Shown here one piece after another: positions 26,101 through 39,690 of a stretch of 64,000 bases of DNA. The notes under the pieces were generated by a model, which had not been told where the DNA came from, did no database searches, and saw only the letters and a list, made by a program, of their open reading frames with translations. Every line of letters begins with the position of its first letter. Position 1 is the stretch's first letter. Location: the NCBI GenBank assembly GCA_023079485.1, contig CM041083.1:108789554-108853553 (forward strand), given 5' to 3'. The position numbers were made by a program, and so were the translations under genes. Source of the stretch: Archilochus colubris. Its lineage: Eukaryota > Chordata > Aves > Apodiformes > Trochilidae.

Positions 26101-29100
26101 AAGTGGAGGGTGTAAGCTCAGTAAAATGTCAGCATGAGTCACTGTGCCTGTGACCTTCAGAAGCAGCAGTGTTTGTAAGAATGCTTGTATGTACATCTTT
26201 TACAGCTCATGATAATATTTCTCTGATGTACAGCTTCCCATTAGTAGAACAGTCTTAATGAGGCACTTTTCAGGAAAAGTCATCTCTATTTAGATAGCTG
26301 TTATATTTATTTGTAGCTTTGTATATATTTAGAGCAAGTAAGTCTGTTACTTCCAGGAGTCTTTCTTTATCAGCAGGAGGCAAGATATCTCATTTAACAA
26401 GAGAAAAAGGGAGAGAATCTGGGGAAAAAAAATAACTTACCAAACCTAGAGTAAGGGAAAGAGGCATGACCAAACTTGATATTTTTAATTTTAAAAAGGG
26501 AGAAGTTTGACACAAAGGAAAATTAATGCAATGTTTTGAGGAAGCACTTAACTGAAAAAAGCAGTGGTCTAATGAGGAAGAAGAAAATCTGAGAGTAAGG
26601 AAATAAATGAATTTTAGAAATACATCATCCAGGTCATGGCCTTCAGAAGTCTTATATTTGACTTCCTAAGTTGTGCATAAATAATATAATATAAAAAGGT
26701 AAAAATACAGAAAGTGTATATGTAGTTGTCTATTTACTTTAGGCTGTGCATTCTCACTTCTGCCTGAACTCCCTGTTCATACACCCTGTGTGTTGCCATC
26801 TCTGGCCATAACCTGGAGTGCAGCAGTTTGCTAGAGGCAGGAAAGGGTGAGTATAGGCTTACACTCAAGTTCTGCTCCTGTTGGTGCTTTCAAGGCTACC
26901 AGCTCACACCATTTAAATCTCTATGCTCATGTCTGGACTCCTGGCCAGCCTGCTTGATAGAGGTGAATTGAGGTGATTAGAGATGATGAATTATTACTAC
27001 AGCTGAGAGATTTGCCTCAATAAGGTGGCCCTTATGTGATCCACCCTTTCCAGTTTGCTAGCAAAAAAATGCATCAGCCTTCAGGACTGACTTCTGTGTA
27101 TTTGGACAAGTGTGGATAAGAAAATCCCTGTCCTCTGCAGATGGGGCTGCTGCAGATTGGACTAATGAAGGTAAGAATACAGAGCAAGGCCTGATGGCAA
27201 GAACCTGAATGGTCATAAAAGGCTAGGGTCTTGGTTTTGTATCTATTAACCTGGTATCTGAACCTTGGAGAAACTCTCCTGTCTCAGATCACTTCCCCTC
27301 ACCCAAGAGACTCTTTCCTTACCTGGAACTCTTGACACTTTTCTGAAAGCTTACCAGCCTACGTGGCTGGTTAACAGGCACTAAGACTTTAGTTTTACCA
27401 TAGAACAGAATTTCCAACTGTTTTCCCAGGAGTAAGACAACCAAAGTCTGTGCACCAAAGCCCATAGCCCATATGGTAGGCTCTGATAGTCTTCTAATTA
27501 CTTCCCACAGCAACCTGGGTCTCTTTTTCCTGGCTTTTGTATTTGCTGCCTATTCACTGTCTATATGCCTAAAGCTGCCTCCTGGCATGCGTACACCTAC
27601 CTGACATTTCAGTAATATTTCTGCTCTGCTCTCTGCAGGCAGCATGCAAAGATGCCATCCCTGTTTTCTGACAGTGGACCAGATGATGCTCTGGGCTGTA
27701 GTTAACTTCAACAGGGGACATCCTGCTGGAAGGGTCATTCAGGTTCCATGCTTGTATGGAAGATATCCTGGGAGGGGACTGGCATCAGGATAATGTGGGA
27801 AGGTTCTAAGGCTGGAGAGTGCCCACTGCAAGGCAAGCAATGGTAACTGTGAGTTGTGTCAATCTCTGCTTACTAGTGCAGGGTGTTTGTCCCACGCTGA
27901 GTCTGAAAGCTGTTCACCCCTGGGTGTTTGGAATTTATAGCCTCACAGGCATGAGCAAGCCTTCTCCCATCACACTGTTTTAATGCTGACAGGAAGATAC
28001 AGATCATGCATCCTCCAGCCTCAAATGTTTATTTCCCCTGGGAAGATGTGGGGTTTTGTTTCTGCTGGACGTTGTCTCTCTTCTCAGCCTGCAGTGGAGT
28101 GTCTGGAGCAGGTCCTCAAAATCTAATCTCCAGCACAGTGGGGAGATGCTTCTGGTGATGGATTTACTCTTCTTCACCTTTCATTTGGGGAATTTCTTCC
28201 GTTTGTATAAATGGGCATCTTTACATTTCAGGCCTTCTGTGAGATGGGGGAAAAGAGAAACCAAGCACCCAATCAACTCTGACTTGCTTCCTGCCAGCAC
28301 ATTATGCCGTTCCCAGAAACAAGGATGAAGATTTCCATCCTTCATGTAAGAGCAATGGCTGACAGTGACCATGCCCAAAAAGCCTCCCATCCACTTTGCT
28401 GCAGGGCTTGGCAGCCAGCTGCAGGAGGGGAGCTTTTTTTGCAGCAGTTTTGTTTGTGCAGGGTGGTGCAGCCGTGATGTGAGTGAGTGACACCTTTCTG
28501 GTGCTCTCCTGACAGTGGGGACTTCAGGAACTACTGTGCACTTGTTTGGACCCTGAGTCTAAAATGACACTTTCATTTTAATTTAATTTAATTTAGCTTT
28601 TTTTGTTTTTTCAGTCACTTAGGACACCAGTTAGAGAAGTCCTGGCAGGGCCTGAGGGAGCTTGGTGGTTCCCGGGGTTGTAATGGCTGCCACATGCAAC
28701 CATATTTTTTTAATTTTTACTTTAATTTTTTTTTTTGGAACCTAATTAAGGAAAATCTGTCTTGCAGTTCAGGCAACAGAGCTTGAGGGCTCCCTGAAAA
28801 ATGCCAATATTTCAGTGTGGTACTTCAGCACAGGCCTGCTGCTGGCTCTGAGGAGCTGCCCAGCCCAGCCTTATCTTCCAGGAGGAATGTGCCTCTGTCC
28901 GACTGCAGCTCGTGGGTGTTTTGCCTCTTTTTTATGCTTTGCATCTGCAAATTCAAGTTTTATCTTTGTTCAGTGGTTTGGTGAGTCCCTTTTGGGCCAC
29001 TGGAATGGATAGATGGTGTTTCAGGCTTTTCCCTTTTGTTGTAAAGCTATCAGCAGAGCTGAAGGTGTTGCATAAGTACGTTTTCCTACAAATCAAAAAA

Positions 29101-29917
29101 GTCATTAAGAGGCCATGCCTTGAATTCAGCTAAGCATTTTAAATGTGGTGGGGCAGATTACTCAGGTATTATCAGTATATTCCAGGTCACCTGAAGGTTA
29201 TTAAAGAAAACAGAGATACGGCATAATTGTTAGTTAGTAGTATCACAGAAGTGTTCAAAAAACCTGAAGAATTTGGTATGATATAATTTTTTTTTATTAC
29301 TTCATTTCCTTTGAAAAAGACATTTTCTGAGCCAAATACTTGTTTTTCTGTTCTCACAGTAGTGGTCATACCAGCTTCAAAGAAAAATGCTTTCATCAGT
29401 ATGATGGAGCCAGATTTGGGATCAAAAATCGCAGCAAAATGAAATGGATTGCTACTGTCTTTCTCCTCCTGCATATTTGTTTTGGAAAATAACATAATGT
29501 TACATAATTGTGATGTTCTTTTTGTTTCAAAATGTTTCTATTCTGGTTTATTTTGTATTTTTCATTGTTTTAAGCTATTTCTAGATATTACAACCACTGT
29601 TAGTATCAATGTAGTACCTACAGTATGACATGCAGTTCAGACATTCCATCACTTAAATTTTATTTTCTATTTTATTCTAAATGTAGTTTAAAGTAGCTTA
29701 TGCTCAGGGCTGTCAGAAATATTTTATCTTCCTTTATTTTTCTGTGTCAAAGCATCAAACTATCCTATGAGAGAAAAAATAGATGTTTTGATCGGTACTA
29801 GGCAGTAACGGCCCTTAATGGCTTTAAAAATAACCCTTTATGATAGAATATAAGGTTATTTAAATTATGATATGTCTTATTATGACATGTCAGCATTAGT
29901 CAGTATATAATTCTATT
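23193..29917. other. Intergenic DNA, no confident gene
   Basis: The first 760 bases (to about 23952) are richer in G and C and contain the longest open frame of the window, 257 codons on the minus strand (23179-23952). Its composition (Ser, Pro, His, Gln) and lack of any recognised motif suggest chance, and its last codons read into the CR1 tail. The rest is ordinary AT-rich sequence with many short open frames and an (ATTTA)n-like run at 28575-28595. Confidence 0.65.
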
Positions 29918-30007
29918 CATAGAATCATAGAATCGTAGAATCGTAGAATCATAGAATTGGCTGGGTTGGAAGGGACCTCAGAGATCATCAAGTCCAACCC
30001 TTGAGTT
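29918..30007 (-). mobile_element. CR1 LINE 3' terminus with expanded terminal repeat
   Basis: Copies of TCATAGAA/TCGTAGAA lie side by side at 29918-29956. They are followed by TTGGCTGGGTTGGAAGGGAC and the 'atcatcaagtccaaccc' segment typical of CR1 on the minus strand. Only about 90 bases remain, so the copy is extremely 5' truncated. The terminal octamer array is longer than in the other copies of this window. Confidence 0.9.
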
Positions 30008-30612
30008 AGTCATGAAATAACAGAAAAATGGGAAGGAAGAGAACTTCTATAAAATAGAATATATTTTAAAATAAAAACTCCTGGACCTGAAATTTACTCT
30101 GGAAACCAGATAGTTCTTATTTTTTGTCTTTCTCCAGATTGCCCATTTATTGAGAAATTGCAGAAATAATTGATTTTATCCTTGGATCAACTCCAAATTC
30201 CAAAATGTTGAACTGATGAGGAAAGAAGTCCTGAGTTTCAGTCAGCTCTGAAATAAATGGACACTGTTGGAACTACAGTCATAAGATGATCTCAGGAACA
30301 TTTTCTGTTCTGTGTTTTAAGTCCTCATGCTGCTATACAAATATTGCAGAATATCAATGATCATCACACCAGGACAATTCTGCTTTTGTGAAACTTGCTG
30401 GCAAGGATTTTATGTGTAACATAGAGCTTTATTTATGGTGTAGGGTTAAAAACTGCTAAAAACCTGTCTATGGCGTCTGAGACATGAGATCAGGTTTAAT
30501 TATGTGCCTAAGTTCCTTTTGACAGGACGAGAACTTTAGTATGAGCCTACAGATAAGCAGATGATTATGCTGGAAAGGCCACCACAGTCTTCTGACCTCT
30601 CCTTTCCCCTGC

Positions 30613-30635
30613 AATACTCAGTATTACTGAGTATT
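30613..30635. repeat. 23-bp perfect palindrome
   Basis: AATACTCAGTA and its exact complement TACTGAGTATT flank a single T. The adjacent bases (AGTAATACT at about 30643) repeat part of the motif. No gene boundary is nearby and no role can be given. Confidence 0.9.
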
Positions 30636-33600
30636 ATTCCACAGTAATACTCGTGGTATTAATGGTGCTGCAGTTGGGTGCTGTGGCAGGCTGGTCACCT
30701 GAAAACCTAGCTAACAGGAAAGAAAAGGTCTGTCTGCAGATGAATTAGTTCCCTGAACTGGATCACTGTTTTGGCATCTTGATTTCTTGGTCCACAAGAG
30801 TCCTGGGAAGGGAGCAGAAGCACGGTGATGTCCTCTGGGTAAAGGCAAGAGCTAAGCAGCCTCAGCCAGTGGCAGTGTAGGCTTGTATTAGGTTAAACCA
30901 ACTATGTAAGCACAGCCTAAGTAACTTCAAGCTTTGTTTACTTGCCTGCATAAGACTGTTTGGGCATATTGGTTCCTGGCTTACAGAACAAGTACATACA
31001 GCTCCTGGTGGGAGGGATGGTTGCAGATAAACATCACACCGCTTTCCTCCACCCCCAAACAAACAATTCCAACGTTTGTATCCTTTTGTGGCCAAAAAAT
31101 GTGAGCACTGAGAACGAAAAATTGGGAGCACCATGTGATAGTCAGTGCTTATCTACTTTTAACTCTTTCCCCATCCCTCTCCTGTGGCAGTGCCTGATTA
31201 ATTCAAACTGTTCCCTGCCTTCAGCACTCTGCTGGAGAGCCCAAGCCCTCTGCATATATGGGAAATGAGCTGCTGAACTAAGCAGATAAGGCCTTGCAGC
31301 TGCCAGGATGACCCCAAAACTTGCTTAACTTCATCTCTGAGTGCTGGGGCCACGACCTGTCCCTGCCAGCGTAGTGGTGAGATGTCTGGAGTGTTGCCTC
31401 AGCAGCCTTGGGTGCATTTTGGAGTTTCTAGTGACTGCAAGCAACTTTCAGTTCGGTTCTTAGCACTGTGACAACTCACAAATTCCCTGCAGAATGTCCA
31501 AGGAGAGATTTCAATGAGAACATGTGCTCAGTTTACTTTTCTGGATCCTCTCACCTTATCATTTACTACACTAGGCCTGGGAAGATTGATTCATAAGACT
31601 AATACTCACAAGATTTTCTCTACTACCACATTAAAACACATTGAATGCACTTCATGGTGTTAAATAACGGAATAGACTCAGTGGAATTATCTTCCAGTTT
31701 TTGGGTACAGTCAATCCATCTTGTTTCTGGTGCCGCAGTGAAATGTTGTCATGTTCTTTACCCCTTCACACTCCTCCAAGCTATTTCTCACTTCACTGCA
31801 TAAAGAACTTTTTTTGTCTCTGATTTGATGGCATAATGGCCTGTGTGAGTACTCCTTAACCTTTTCCAATCAAAGTGAATCTCCTGTGGCAGCAAAACTC
31901 TACTGTATAAACTGCTTAAATTAACAGCTTATTTTGACTAAGTTGGCAGATGGGAGAGGACAACAAGAGGTCACTGTTCAGTAGTGACTTCTGTGATGCT
32001 GAATATGAAATGAAGTGACCAGTGCCTTTTCCCAGCTGTGCCTGCAGCTTCGCTTATGTAGGAAGCTGGAATGATAATCTCTCTGCATTGTTCTGCAGGC
32101 CAGAGTATCTTTAGCTCTTTGCCTGCACTCAAAGCTGAGTCAGGGCACCGTGTACTCAGCTGGAGTGGCACATATAGCCCTTTGCTGAGCTGATGCAGTT
32201 CTGGCAGGGTTCTGCTACAATGAAAGACAGTTTTCCCCTGAAATGTGCATTATTTATGAGCATTAAATTTGGCTTGGCATCACATAGCTACCATTCATCC
32301 CTCTGGAAAATTGTATTGCCTGACAAACCTGAAGAACTGTGTGCCATTTGGATATGTTGCTTCCTCCCTGCCTCCCTTTCCAGGTCATCAGTGTCTGTGC
32401 TCAAAGACAGCAGACCTAGCATGGCACTGGAAGAGTCTCATTGCCACCTTTGGCCATGAGGAAAATTGGCATTGCTTCCTGATTGACAGCCTAGGATCAT
32501 TTTGTGTCTGCAGTGCAGATCATGGACACCTGAGTGAAAGTCACTCTGTTGCAATGGCATAGAGGTCCTTGGCAGATCAGCTGCTGAATTCTGCCTTATT
32601 GAACAGCAAGTGACTCTATCACATCCACCCCACACCTGTAGTGACTTCTGCAGGGCCTTTGTTGGCAATCTTTAGAGTGCCTGTAAAGCTTTGCCAAATG
32701 GTACTTCAGTGCCTTTACCCGTATGTTCTAGAAAACTGATGACACATTAATTTTGTAGGGCAGAAACCACATTTGTGAGAAATGGCTGTGCCTGGGTGAT
32801 CATCTGTGGATGTCTCATTCTCTTTTTAAACTGTGGTAACTTGGCTCTTTAGCTTCTTAAAAACAAAAAACAAACAAAATCATGCTGTCCTCCCAGCTAT
32901 TGAAAAGGGACTGGTTTTGGTAAGTCTCCGTATTTCTGTAAGAACTTGATTTCAGCCACACTCATGATAGTAAACGTAGAAAGTAGGTGCTTTTTAAACT
33001 CATTCCTATGCTCTAGCATAAGCCACTATTGCTGACAAATGAATCTGCTAGTCAGACTGTTTTATAGCAGCTAAATAATGCAGTTTTGAGATAGGTATCA
33101 CCTCAACATCTTTAGTGCTAAAGATGGAATCCCTTAGCTTTTCTGAAATGTAGTCTGCTGTGGCTGTTTCCCTAAAGCCTCACCAATCTAGCAAGTGCCC
33201 AGGATACTCCACACATTCCCTCATTCAGATTTCATTTCAGGTTCTTATTTCAAGATTCAGAAACACTGCGACTGGGTATATCCTAGCACATGGTGATGGC
33301 CTGCAAAGCAGAATGGTTGGTGATGAAGGTGCAGGATGTAAACTCTTCACAAATTTCAAGAGGCTTAAAATCTAAATTTTAGATTTATTCTGCCCTGGTT
33401 CCATAAGGTAACCACCACTTTGTAACTGGAGCACATTCAGTGAATTCCTGGAGTGTGTCTTCTATTTTAGTTTCATCTGAGAACAATCTAGATTGTCTGG
33501 TCCAAGACATGAACACATCATATTAAGTGAAGATGAAGATATTTGCTTCATAAGCATGCTCTTGATCTGAAGCACTAATGTAGACAAGTCCTGAAAAGTC

Positions 33601-36600
33601 CTGTAGTTGATTTGTTTTAATACTTTGGGCTTTTTATTTTTCAAAGTCAATATTGACTCTTTAGATTTCCCTCTGATTTTTTGCTTCCAGCCATTTATCA
33701 TTGGTTTAATTTATGGTTATTTGTTTAATTTATGGCTGGTTTTCCAAACATGCAACTACATGCTAGTCAAGCCTGAATAGCCTCTTGAATTTTCCTATTT
33801 AGCCATATGTTATTTCCTTGGGGCCTTTTATTAATGAACTACCATTGGTGACGAGTCTGTGTTTGCCCCAGGTGGCTTATTTCTTTTCCCTCTCTAATTT
33901 CAATGATTTGTGATTCTGAACAAAATACCTCTTCAGTTCCCCCACCACACACACACACACTTCATGTAACCATTATGCACTTATGAATGCATTTGTCATA
34001 GTTGATTATCTAGGACTTACAACATGCTTGTTTCACAAGTGTCATTTCTACTCTATTGTTCCTTTGGTCCTCGCTCTCATTTGCTTGGAAGCAAGACAGA
34101 ACAAACAATTACTGTCAGCTGCTTTATGACTGAAAGGAGAGGGACCAGCTTTTTGAACTGTTCCAGAAGGTGGAGCAGAGCTCCTGTGCTTTACCTTGAT
34201 GAAAAACCTTCCTGAAGTTTATATAACATCTCACAGAGGTGTGAAGGATGACTGTAGGGAAGGCAGTTTAGTAGCTAGGAAAAGTCACCTCAAAGTCAAA
34301 TGGTTAGAAGTGGATTGAAAACTTACCTGAGTGCCATTTATTTTTGATTATAAGGTCATAGAAGACAGGTTGAACTGGACCTTGCTGCCTGCCTGTCATC
34401 CTAGACCTTTAAAAGTTCACTTTTCAGAATGCTCATGCTCATTTTGCAGGTGGATTTGCATATTCCAGCCTGGCAGTTGCATGGGCAATTAGATGGCTGA
34501 TTATATGTGAACAGTTCACTGAGTTATTGTCTCGTTTGTGCTCAGCAACTGGGAAACTGCAGGCAGGTGGCATTATAAGAAATGGAGTCTTTACTAAAAA
34601 ATCCTTCTGGTTCCAGCATTTTCTCTGTAGCCCTTTGCAGCCCGTGAAATCAAGAAGCATGTCAGCTCTCTGAAAGAAGCTTACAATTTGACTTCTGGAT
34701 TCAGCCATATTTAACCTCACATAAAAATTACAGGCCTGCCTACTACAGTGGTTTAATTAACATCCTGCTTGTGTGCATGACAGCATTTTCATCAGCCCGT
34801 GAGGCCAGGTTTTCATGGGTGCAGGGCACCAAAAAGGCAACTTGTGGAATTCTGGGTTTGGCCCGACTCAGCAGATTTGTACTGCAGTGGAAAGGATGTG
34901 AGACTGGGAACAAATGTGCTCTGGCAATTCCTCATCCTGGTGAGTTTGCCTGAGGTGAGGTGTCTTTCAGAAGGACTCAGGTCCTCAGATGCTTTCCCAC
35001 CTCTGTGTGTTTTCACTGGTTCAAAGCTAAAGGCTTCTTGTAGCTTTGTAGGGAGGTGAACCTTGATGCTGCATGAAGCAGTGGGGCCTGCAGGGCAAGG
35101 TGGGTGATTTTGTCTCCTGTTTTGCCTCCTTGGCCCCTCCATAGGTGCCAAGTGTGTCATCTAATTCCTGGGAATGCTGTCTGAGATAATTGATCCCAAT
35201 TTTCTTGAATATGCTCGTTAAGGCTCAGCAGGCAGATAGATCTAGTGCAGATAACGTGTGCCTTGTTTACTCCCTGACCAAATGGGTGTTCCAGAGAGTG
35301 CTGCTTCAGGTGCTGCAAGCTGCTCCTTAGACCCAAGGGATTCAGAAGCATCCATCTTGTCTGATTTTTTCATGTTGTTTGTTGGGAAAACTATAACAAG
35401 CTCAGGTTTCCCTTGCAGCTGAGCCTTTACTAAGGCAAAATTGAATTAGTCTGTTCATTCCTTCTCTATGGCCTGATAAATAGCTATCACAGAAAATGGA
35501 TTAGGGCTTTCTAATGCAGGCTTTTTATCTTTTTTTTTTTTGGTGTGTGTGAGAAATCTCAGGCCTTACATCCCCTCTCCTAGCTGGGGGGGTTCTAAAT
35601 GAATGAGGTATCACTTGAGGTTGAAACTTAAACTGCTGCTCCCCTCCCTTACCCCCAAGGAGGGATGACTAGTTGGATTAAGCTAATCCTCTTGACTCGA
35701 AGCCTCATTGACTTGGGTATTAAATGACATTCCAGATGGGACCACACTAGGAGCTCTGTGCTCTGTTCTGGGCATTGCAATACAAGAGTGGGCCTCTTCT
35801 CACTTCAGTTTCTCTTGTAATGTGGGCTGTGCAGTGCTGTAGGGCAATGTTTGACCTAAAAATGAAGGAATTATTTTCATATGTCCCCAAGAGTGGCACT
35901 TTCTGCCATGGTGAAGCAGTGTCATCTTAAAACAATTGATTGGAAGAAGTGGTGGCATCTTTCCCAGAAACTGTACTCCCTGGCATGAAACTGTAGGATG
36001 TTTCCTTGATGTAGTAGACTGCATGTGGGAACTGTGAGGGTACAGTGGGCACGTTGAGTTTGGATGGCTTTCAGCTAACTGAACCTAGGAAATTAACTGG
36101 GAATGGACCGCATCTTACTTGGTCAATGCAGACAGTTGAGTAGGAATGAATGGAAGAAATGCTACAGACTTGCTGAGGTTTTCTGTCTTTGTTTTTGTTT
36201 AAATGCTTTTCTGAGCTCACCAAGCCAGATGCTCTGGACATCCAACCAGCCAGGTAACCTTATCAGGTGTGGGTTAATAGAAAGGGGTGTAAGGGCTCCT
36301 GCTCAGTACCTCGTGTTTGTTTCCGTGGCCTGAGTGAAGTGCCTCAGGACTATGTGGCAGGCTCAAGATGTAAACCATAAGGTGCTTAAGGCAGGGATGT
36401 GAACTGAAAGAGGGTTTACCTGTGGCTGAAATCAGCAGGGCTTCACTGCCTCGTGGTGGATATTTCCTGAAACAGAAGCAGGCTTTCCCTTTTTTCACAA
36501 AGTGCCATCTGCACTCATAGTGGCAGGCAAACAAGCAAGGCAGGGCAGCCCCTCCAGGTGTTTTCCTGGGGCTTGTGAGTGGTGGTGTAGCTTTAGGCTG

Positions 36601-37610
36601 ACAACACAAACAGTTGTTCTGCTCTCTGCACCCAGTAGCAAATTGGTGTGAACTCATGCCAGTGCATCCGGGCTGCCGCTAAGCAGTGGTAATGTTTTTG
36701 GCTGGACAACATGGTACGTGTAAGCTTATTTTAAGATTTGCTCTGCTAAACATTTAGATTCCCTTATTGGGACTACTGAGAAAACAGAAGCTTGATCTCC
36801 AGGGGAGTGCAACATTTCCATGGGGCTGAACCACCTTCCCTCACTCCCTCTTTCCTTCTCTACTCCCTCCTCCCTCGTCTGCTTCGCAGCGTGCTGCGGA
36901 GAGAGTTCAAAAACACACACTGTGCAGGGAAAGTGAAACTGTCAGTGCATTAAAATGGGTAGCCCAGTGTAGTAAAACGTGGCAAAGCCTAGCTGCAGGC
37001 AGCAAGGCAGGGAATTAGCCTCGTGCTGCTAGGAAATAGCTGTGTTTTCCTAGCAAAAAAACCCCAAAAAACAGAAAAGAGAACTGTAAATCTGTCCCTG
37101 TGATGTGGCAGAAATCATCACTGGGATAGAAATATAGACACTAGGGCAGCACAGCCACCGTGTCCCTTGCTCTTGGACACATCAGGTTGGCTGAACCCCA
37201 TCATGAAAGCCAGGTGTGGAAGGGAGGGCCTCTAAACTCTGAGAAGTGCTGGCCAGTTTGCAGGGGTTGTCACTGCCCTTTTCAGAGAGCTTCAGCACTC
37301 CACCCGCATGTAGGAAACCTCCACACTGAGCTTTCTCTTTGCTTTTATTTCAAGTGGTGGGGTGGCTAAGGGGGGAGGGTTTTGTGGAGCTGCATTTGAG
37401 GAGCAAGGCTAACTCTGATATTCTGCCTATGTAGAGTCTTTAGCTCAGGGGTGACAAGTTTCTGGTGGTTTACACACAGAGCATGCTGCTGGAATTGTTC
37501 TACAGATGCTGAGGTGAAGATGTGCAAATGTCTTCCTCCTCCTCCTTTTGTCTGGCCAAAGTGCACTGGCCTTCTCTGGCAACAGAGCTGGGCTCAGCCT
37601 TGCCTCTCCA

Positions 37611-37690
37611 GTCTGAATGCTATTTGCTGTCAGTCTGATGCTATTTGCTGTCAGTTTGATGCCATTTGCTATCAGTTCAATATCAATGCT
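37611..37690. repeat. 21-22 bp tandem repeat, three units plus a partial
   Basis: Units GTCTGAATGCTATTTGCTGT..., GTCTGATGCTATTTGCTGTC... and GTTTGATGCCATTTGCTATC... start at 37611, 37633 and 37654. A decayed partial unit starts at 37675. The period is a multiple of three in the second and third units, so an overlapping frame shows a 7-residue repeat. This is a small diverged minisatellite. Confidence 0.9.
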
Positions 37691-38748
37691 TTTTCTAATC
37701 ACCTGTTTGCAGAAATGTCGAGCTGGATAACTGTTCCTGCCACTGGATTTGGCTCTCTGGGTTTTGGGCTGCACTGTATTGAGAAATTTTCTTTCAGAGA
37801 TGTTTCTGCATGCCAATACATCCCAAGATGGCATGAAGCTTATAAGACAGATGATCCCATAGGATTTAACATTTACATGAACTATCATCTGACTGCTTAT
37901 GGGATTTGCAGTCCCTGAACTCCATAAACATTATACCTCTGATTCATGCTTGACCTAGAGCTCATCTAGAGGCCTGACTCCAGCCCTAGGCTAGCTCTCT
38001 GCTAAGCTCAGGCAATGGAAATTTTAAAGTAGGTTACTTAGAGACATGAATGCGGACTTAGCCACAGCGACAGACCAGTGCTTTATTTCTGGAGCTGCCT
38101 TTTTTCACTGAAGGCCACAGACAAGACTGAAAAAATCAGGCTGTCCTTGGAAAGGATGTGTGTGTTTCTATTTGTCCTTATCTTCACCAGCATAGTTGCT
38201 TAATGTCCAGAAATTATCCTGTTCTTTTCAAGAAGATGGTTGTGCTCTTTATCACAATGACTTTCTGTTGCAGAAAATTCCCCAGACTAGCTCTGAACCA
38301 TTTTGGGAAGTATTTCCTCTTGCTAGTTCCAAATGTATGGAGCTGTAATCTCATCAAGTGTGTGCTTGTTGCTGTTGTATGATATTAGGGTGCTTGGTAA
38401 TGTGGGTATTACTATGGATTTTATTATCTTCTGATCAGCAGCAAAACACAAATCTGCTGAGTAGCAAATTGTTTTCTCCAATCAAATGGAGTTTTTCAAT
38501 CTTTATGTAATCCTGCTTTTAAATCTCATCAACCAGAATGATTTTTTTAATATCATTTGTATCTAGAAAATTGAAATCTAGAAAATAACAGTTTTTCTCA
38601 GGGAGAGTAATAAGTTAGGATAATGCCACTAGTGTGCTACCTAACGTGTGGCTATGTCATCAGACATAGTTATGCATACTCATGCTGCACTTTTCAAATA
38701 AAGTGTCAGAATGGAAGACCTTTGTTAAATTACTTCAAATGTTCAAAC

Positions 38749-38777
38749 TTGCAGATTGGTTTCTGACCAATCTGTAA
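38749..38777. repeat. Short hairpin, 12-bp arms with one mismatch
   Basis: CAGATTGGT (38752-38760) pairs perfectly with ACCAATCTG (38766-38774) across a 5-base loop. Two more pairs form outside a single mismatch. The stem is too short for a microRNA precursor. Confidence 0.85.
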
Positions 38778-39505
38778 GAATAAGACAATGCAAACTATAT
38801 AGGTTAGAGGCAAGTTCTTCTTACTTCAAAAAAAGTGATGAAGAGCAAATCGTAATTTTTGATGCAGTTGGCTCCTGCACATTCAAGTGCAGTTCAGGCA
38901 TCATTCCAATGTCAGACTAATGGCATGGTAATCAGAGAAAAAGATTCTGAACCCAAAGGCTTACAGTAGTTTTCTCTTCAGTCAAAGAACTCGTTCTTCT
39001 CCCTTTGTGCACCAGACTTGGCTTAGATGTATTGCATAAAATAGCTGTGAAAAACCAGTGTTGACATCTAGATCAGTTATGCACACAGCTTCTCTGCTGA
39101 TTGTGAACAAGTCACAGGGAAATTCACTGACGGTGTAGATTTCAGGTACTAACTAGTAGTGGCTTAGTAGCAAAAATGGCACAGTGACTATGATTCAGTA
39201 ATTTTTCTTGTTTTGTCTTACATCCTTCCATCAGTTGTTGCTGTTCTAACTCAATCCTTTAATCTTTATATATGATAGTTGTACTCAGTTTGGGATTAAG
39301 GCATAAACTCAAACATGTCTGTGTCCTCAGTGCATGGAATCTTGATGGTGAGCTTCCTGAAGACCCTAATCCAGGATTTATCAGAGCAGTAGTTTGTTTA
39401 GCTTGGTGTGTCACCTCCAGCAGCTCAGCAGCCACTTATAATACATGTATGTATGGATTGCACATCACACCTGCTCTGTACAATGACAGGAATAAAGCTT
39501 AACTC

Positions 39506-39690
39506 TCAAATAGTGCCTTTCATCAATAGTTCTTAAAGTGCTTTGGGAGTTATGTCAGTATTAATGTCCCTGTTTTACAAAAGAGGGAAAGGAATCCTGG
39601 GGAAGTAGATAACCAACAGGCTGACAGTATAGTTGACAACAGAACCAGCTGTCCAGGATTTTCATCCTATGCCCAGGGTCTAAGGTGCAT
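39506..39690 (+). mobile_element. Ancient MIR-like / amniote SINE relic
   Basis: The order of phrases matches an old repeat I know from turtles, crocodilians and other amniotes: TAGTGCCTTTCATC, then TCTTAAAGTGCTTT, then GTATTAATGTCCCTGTTTTA with CAAAAGAGG, and later an 'agaacc...gtcc' segment and a 'cctatgcccagggtctaa' end. It is heavily diverged and noncoding. The exact family (MIR or a related tRNA-type SINE with a LINE tail) needs library matching. Confidence 0.6.

Larger units (their letters stand above)
30008..39500. other. Intergenic DNA, no gene seen
   Basis: Neither strand shows a recognisable protein. The stretch contains a 23-bp palindrome (30613), a short AC run near 33949-33960, a 21-bp tandem repeat (37611) and a hairpin (38749). 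The open frames of 147 and 155 codons at 37445-37918 overlap on opposite strands and both run through the tandem repeat; I regard both as chance. Confidence 0.7.

Noticed and set aside
37445..37918. Overlapping 147- and 155-codon frames on opposite strands with a 7-residue repeat
   Set aside because: The repeat is the 21-bp tandem DNA repeat, and neither product has a known relative.
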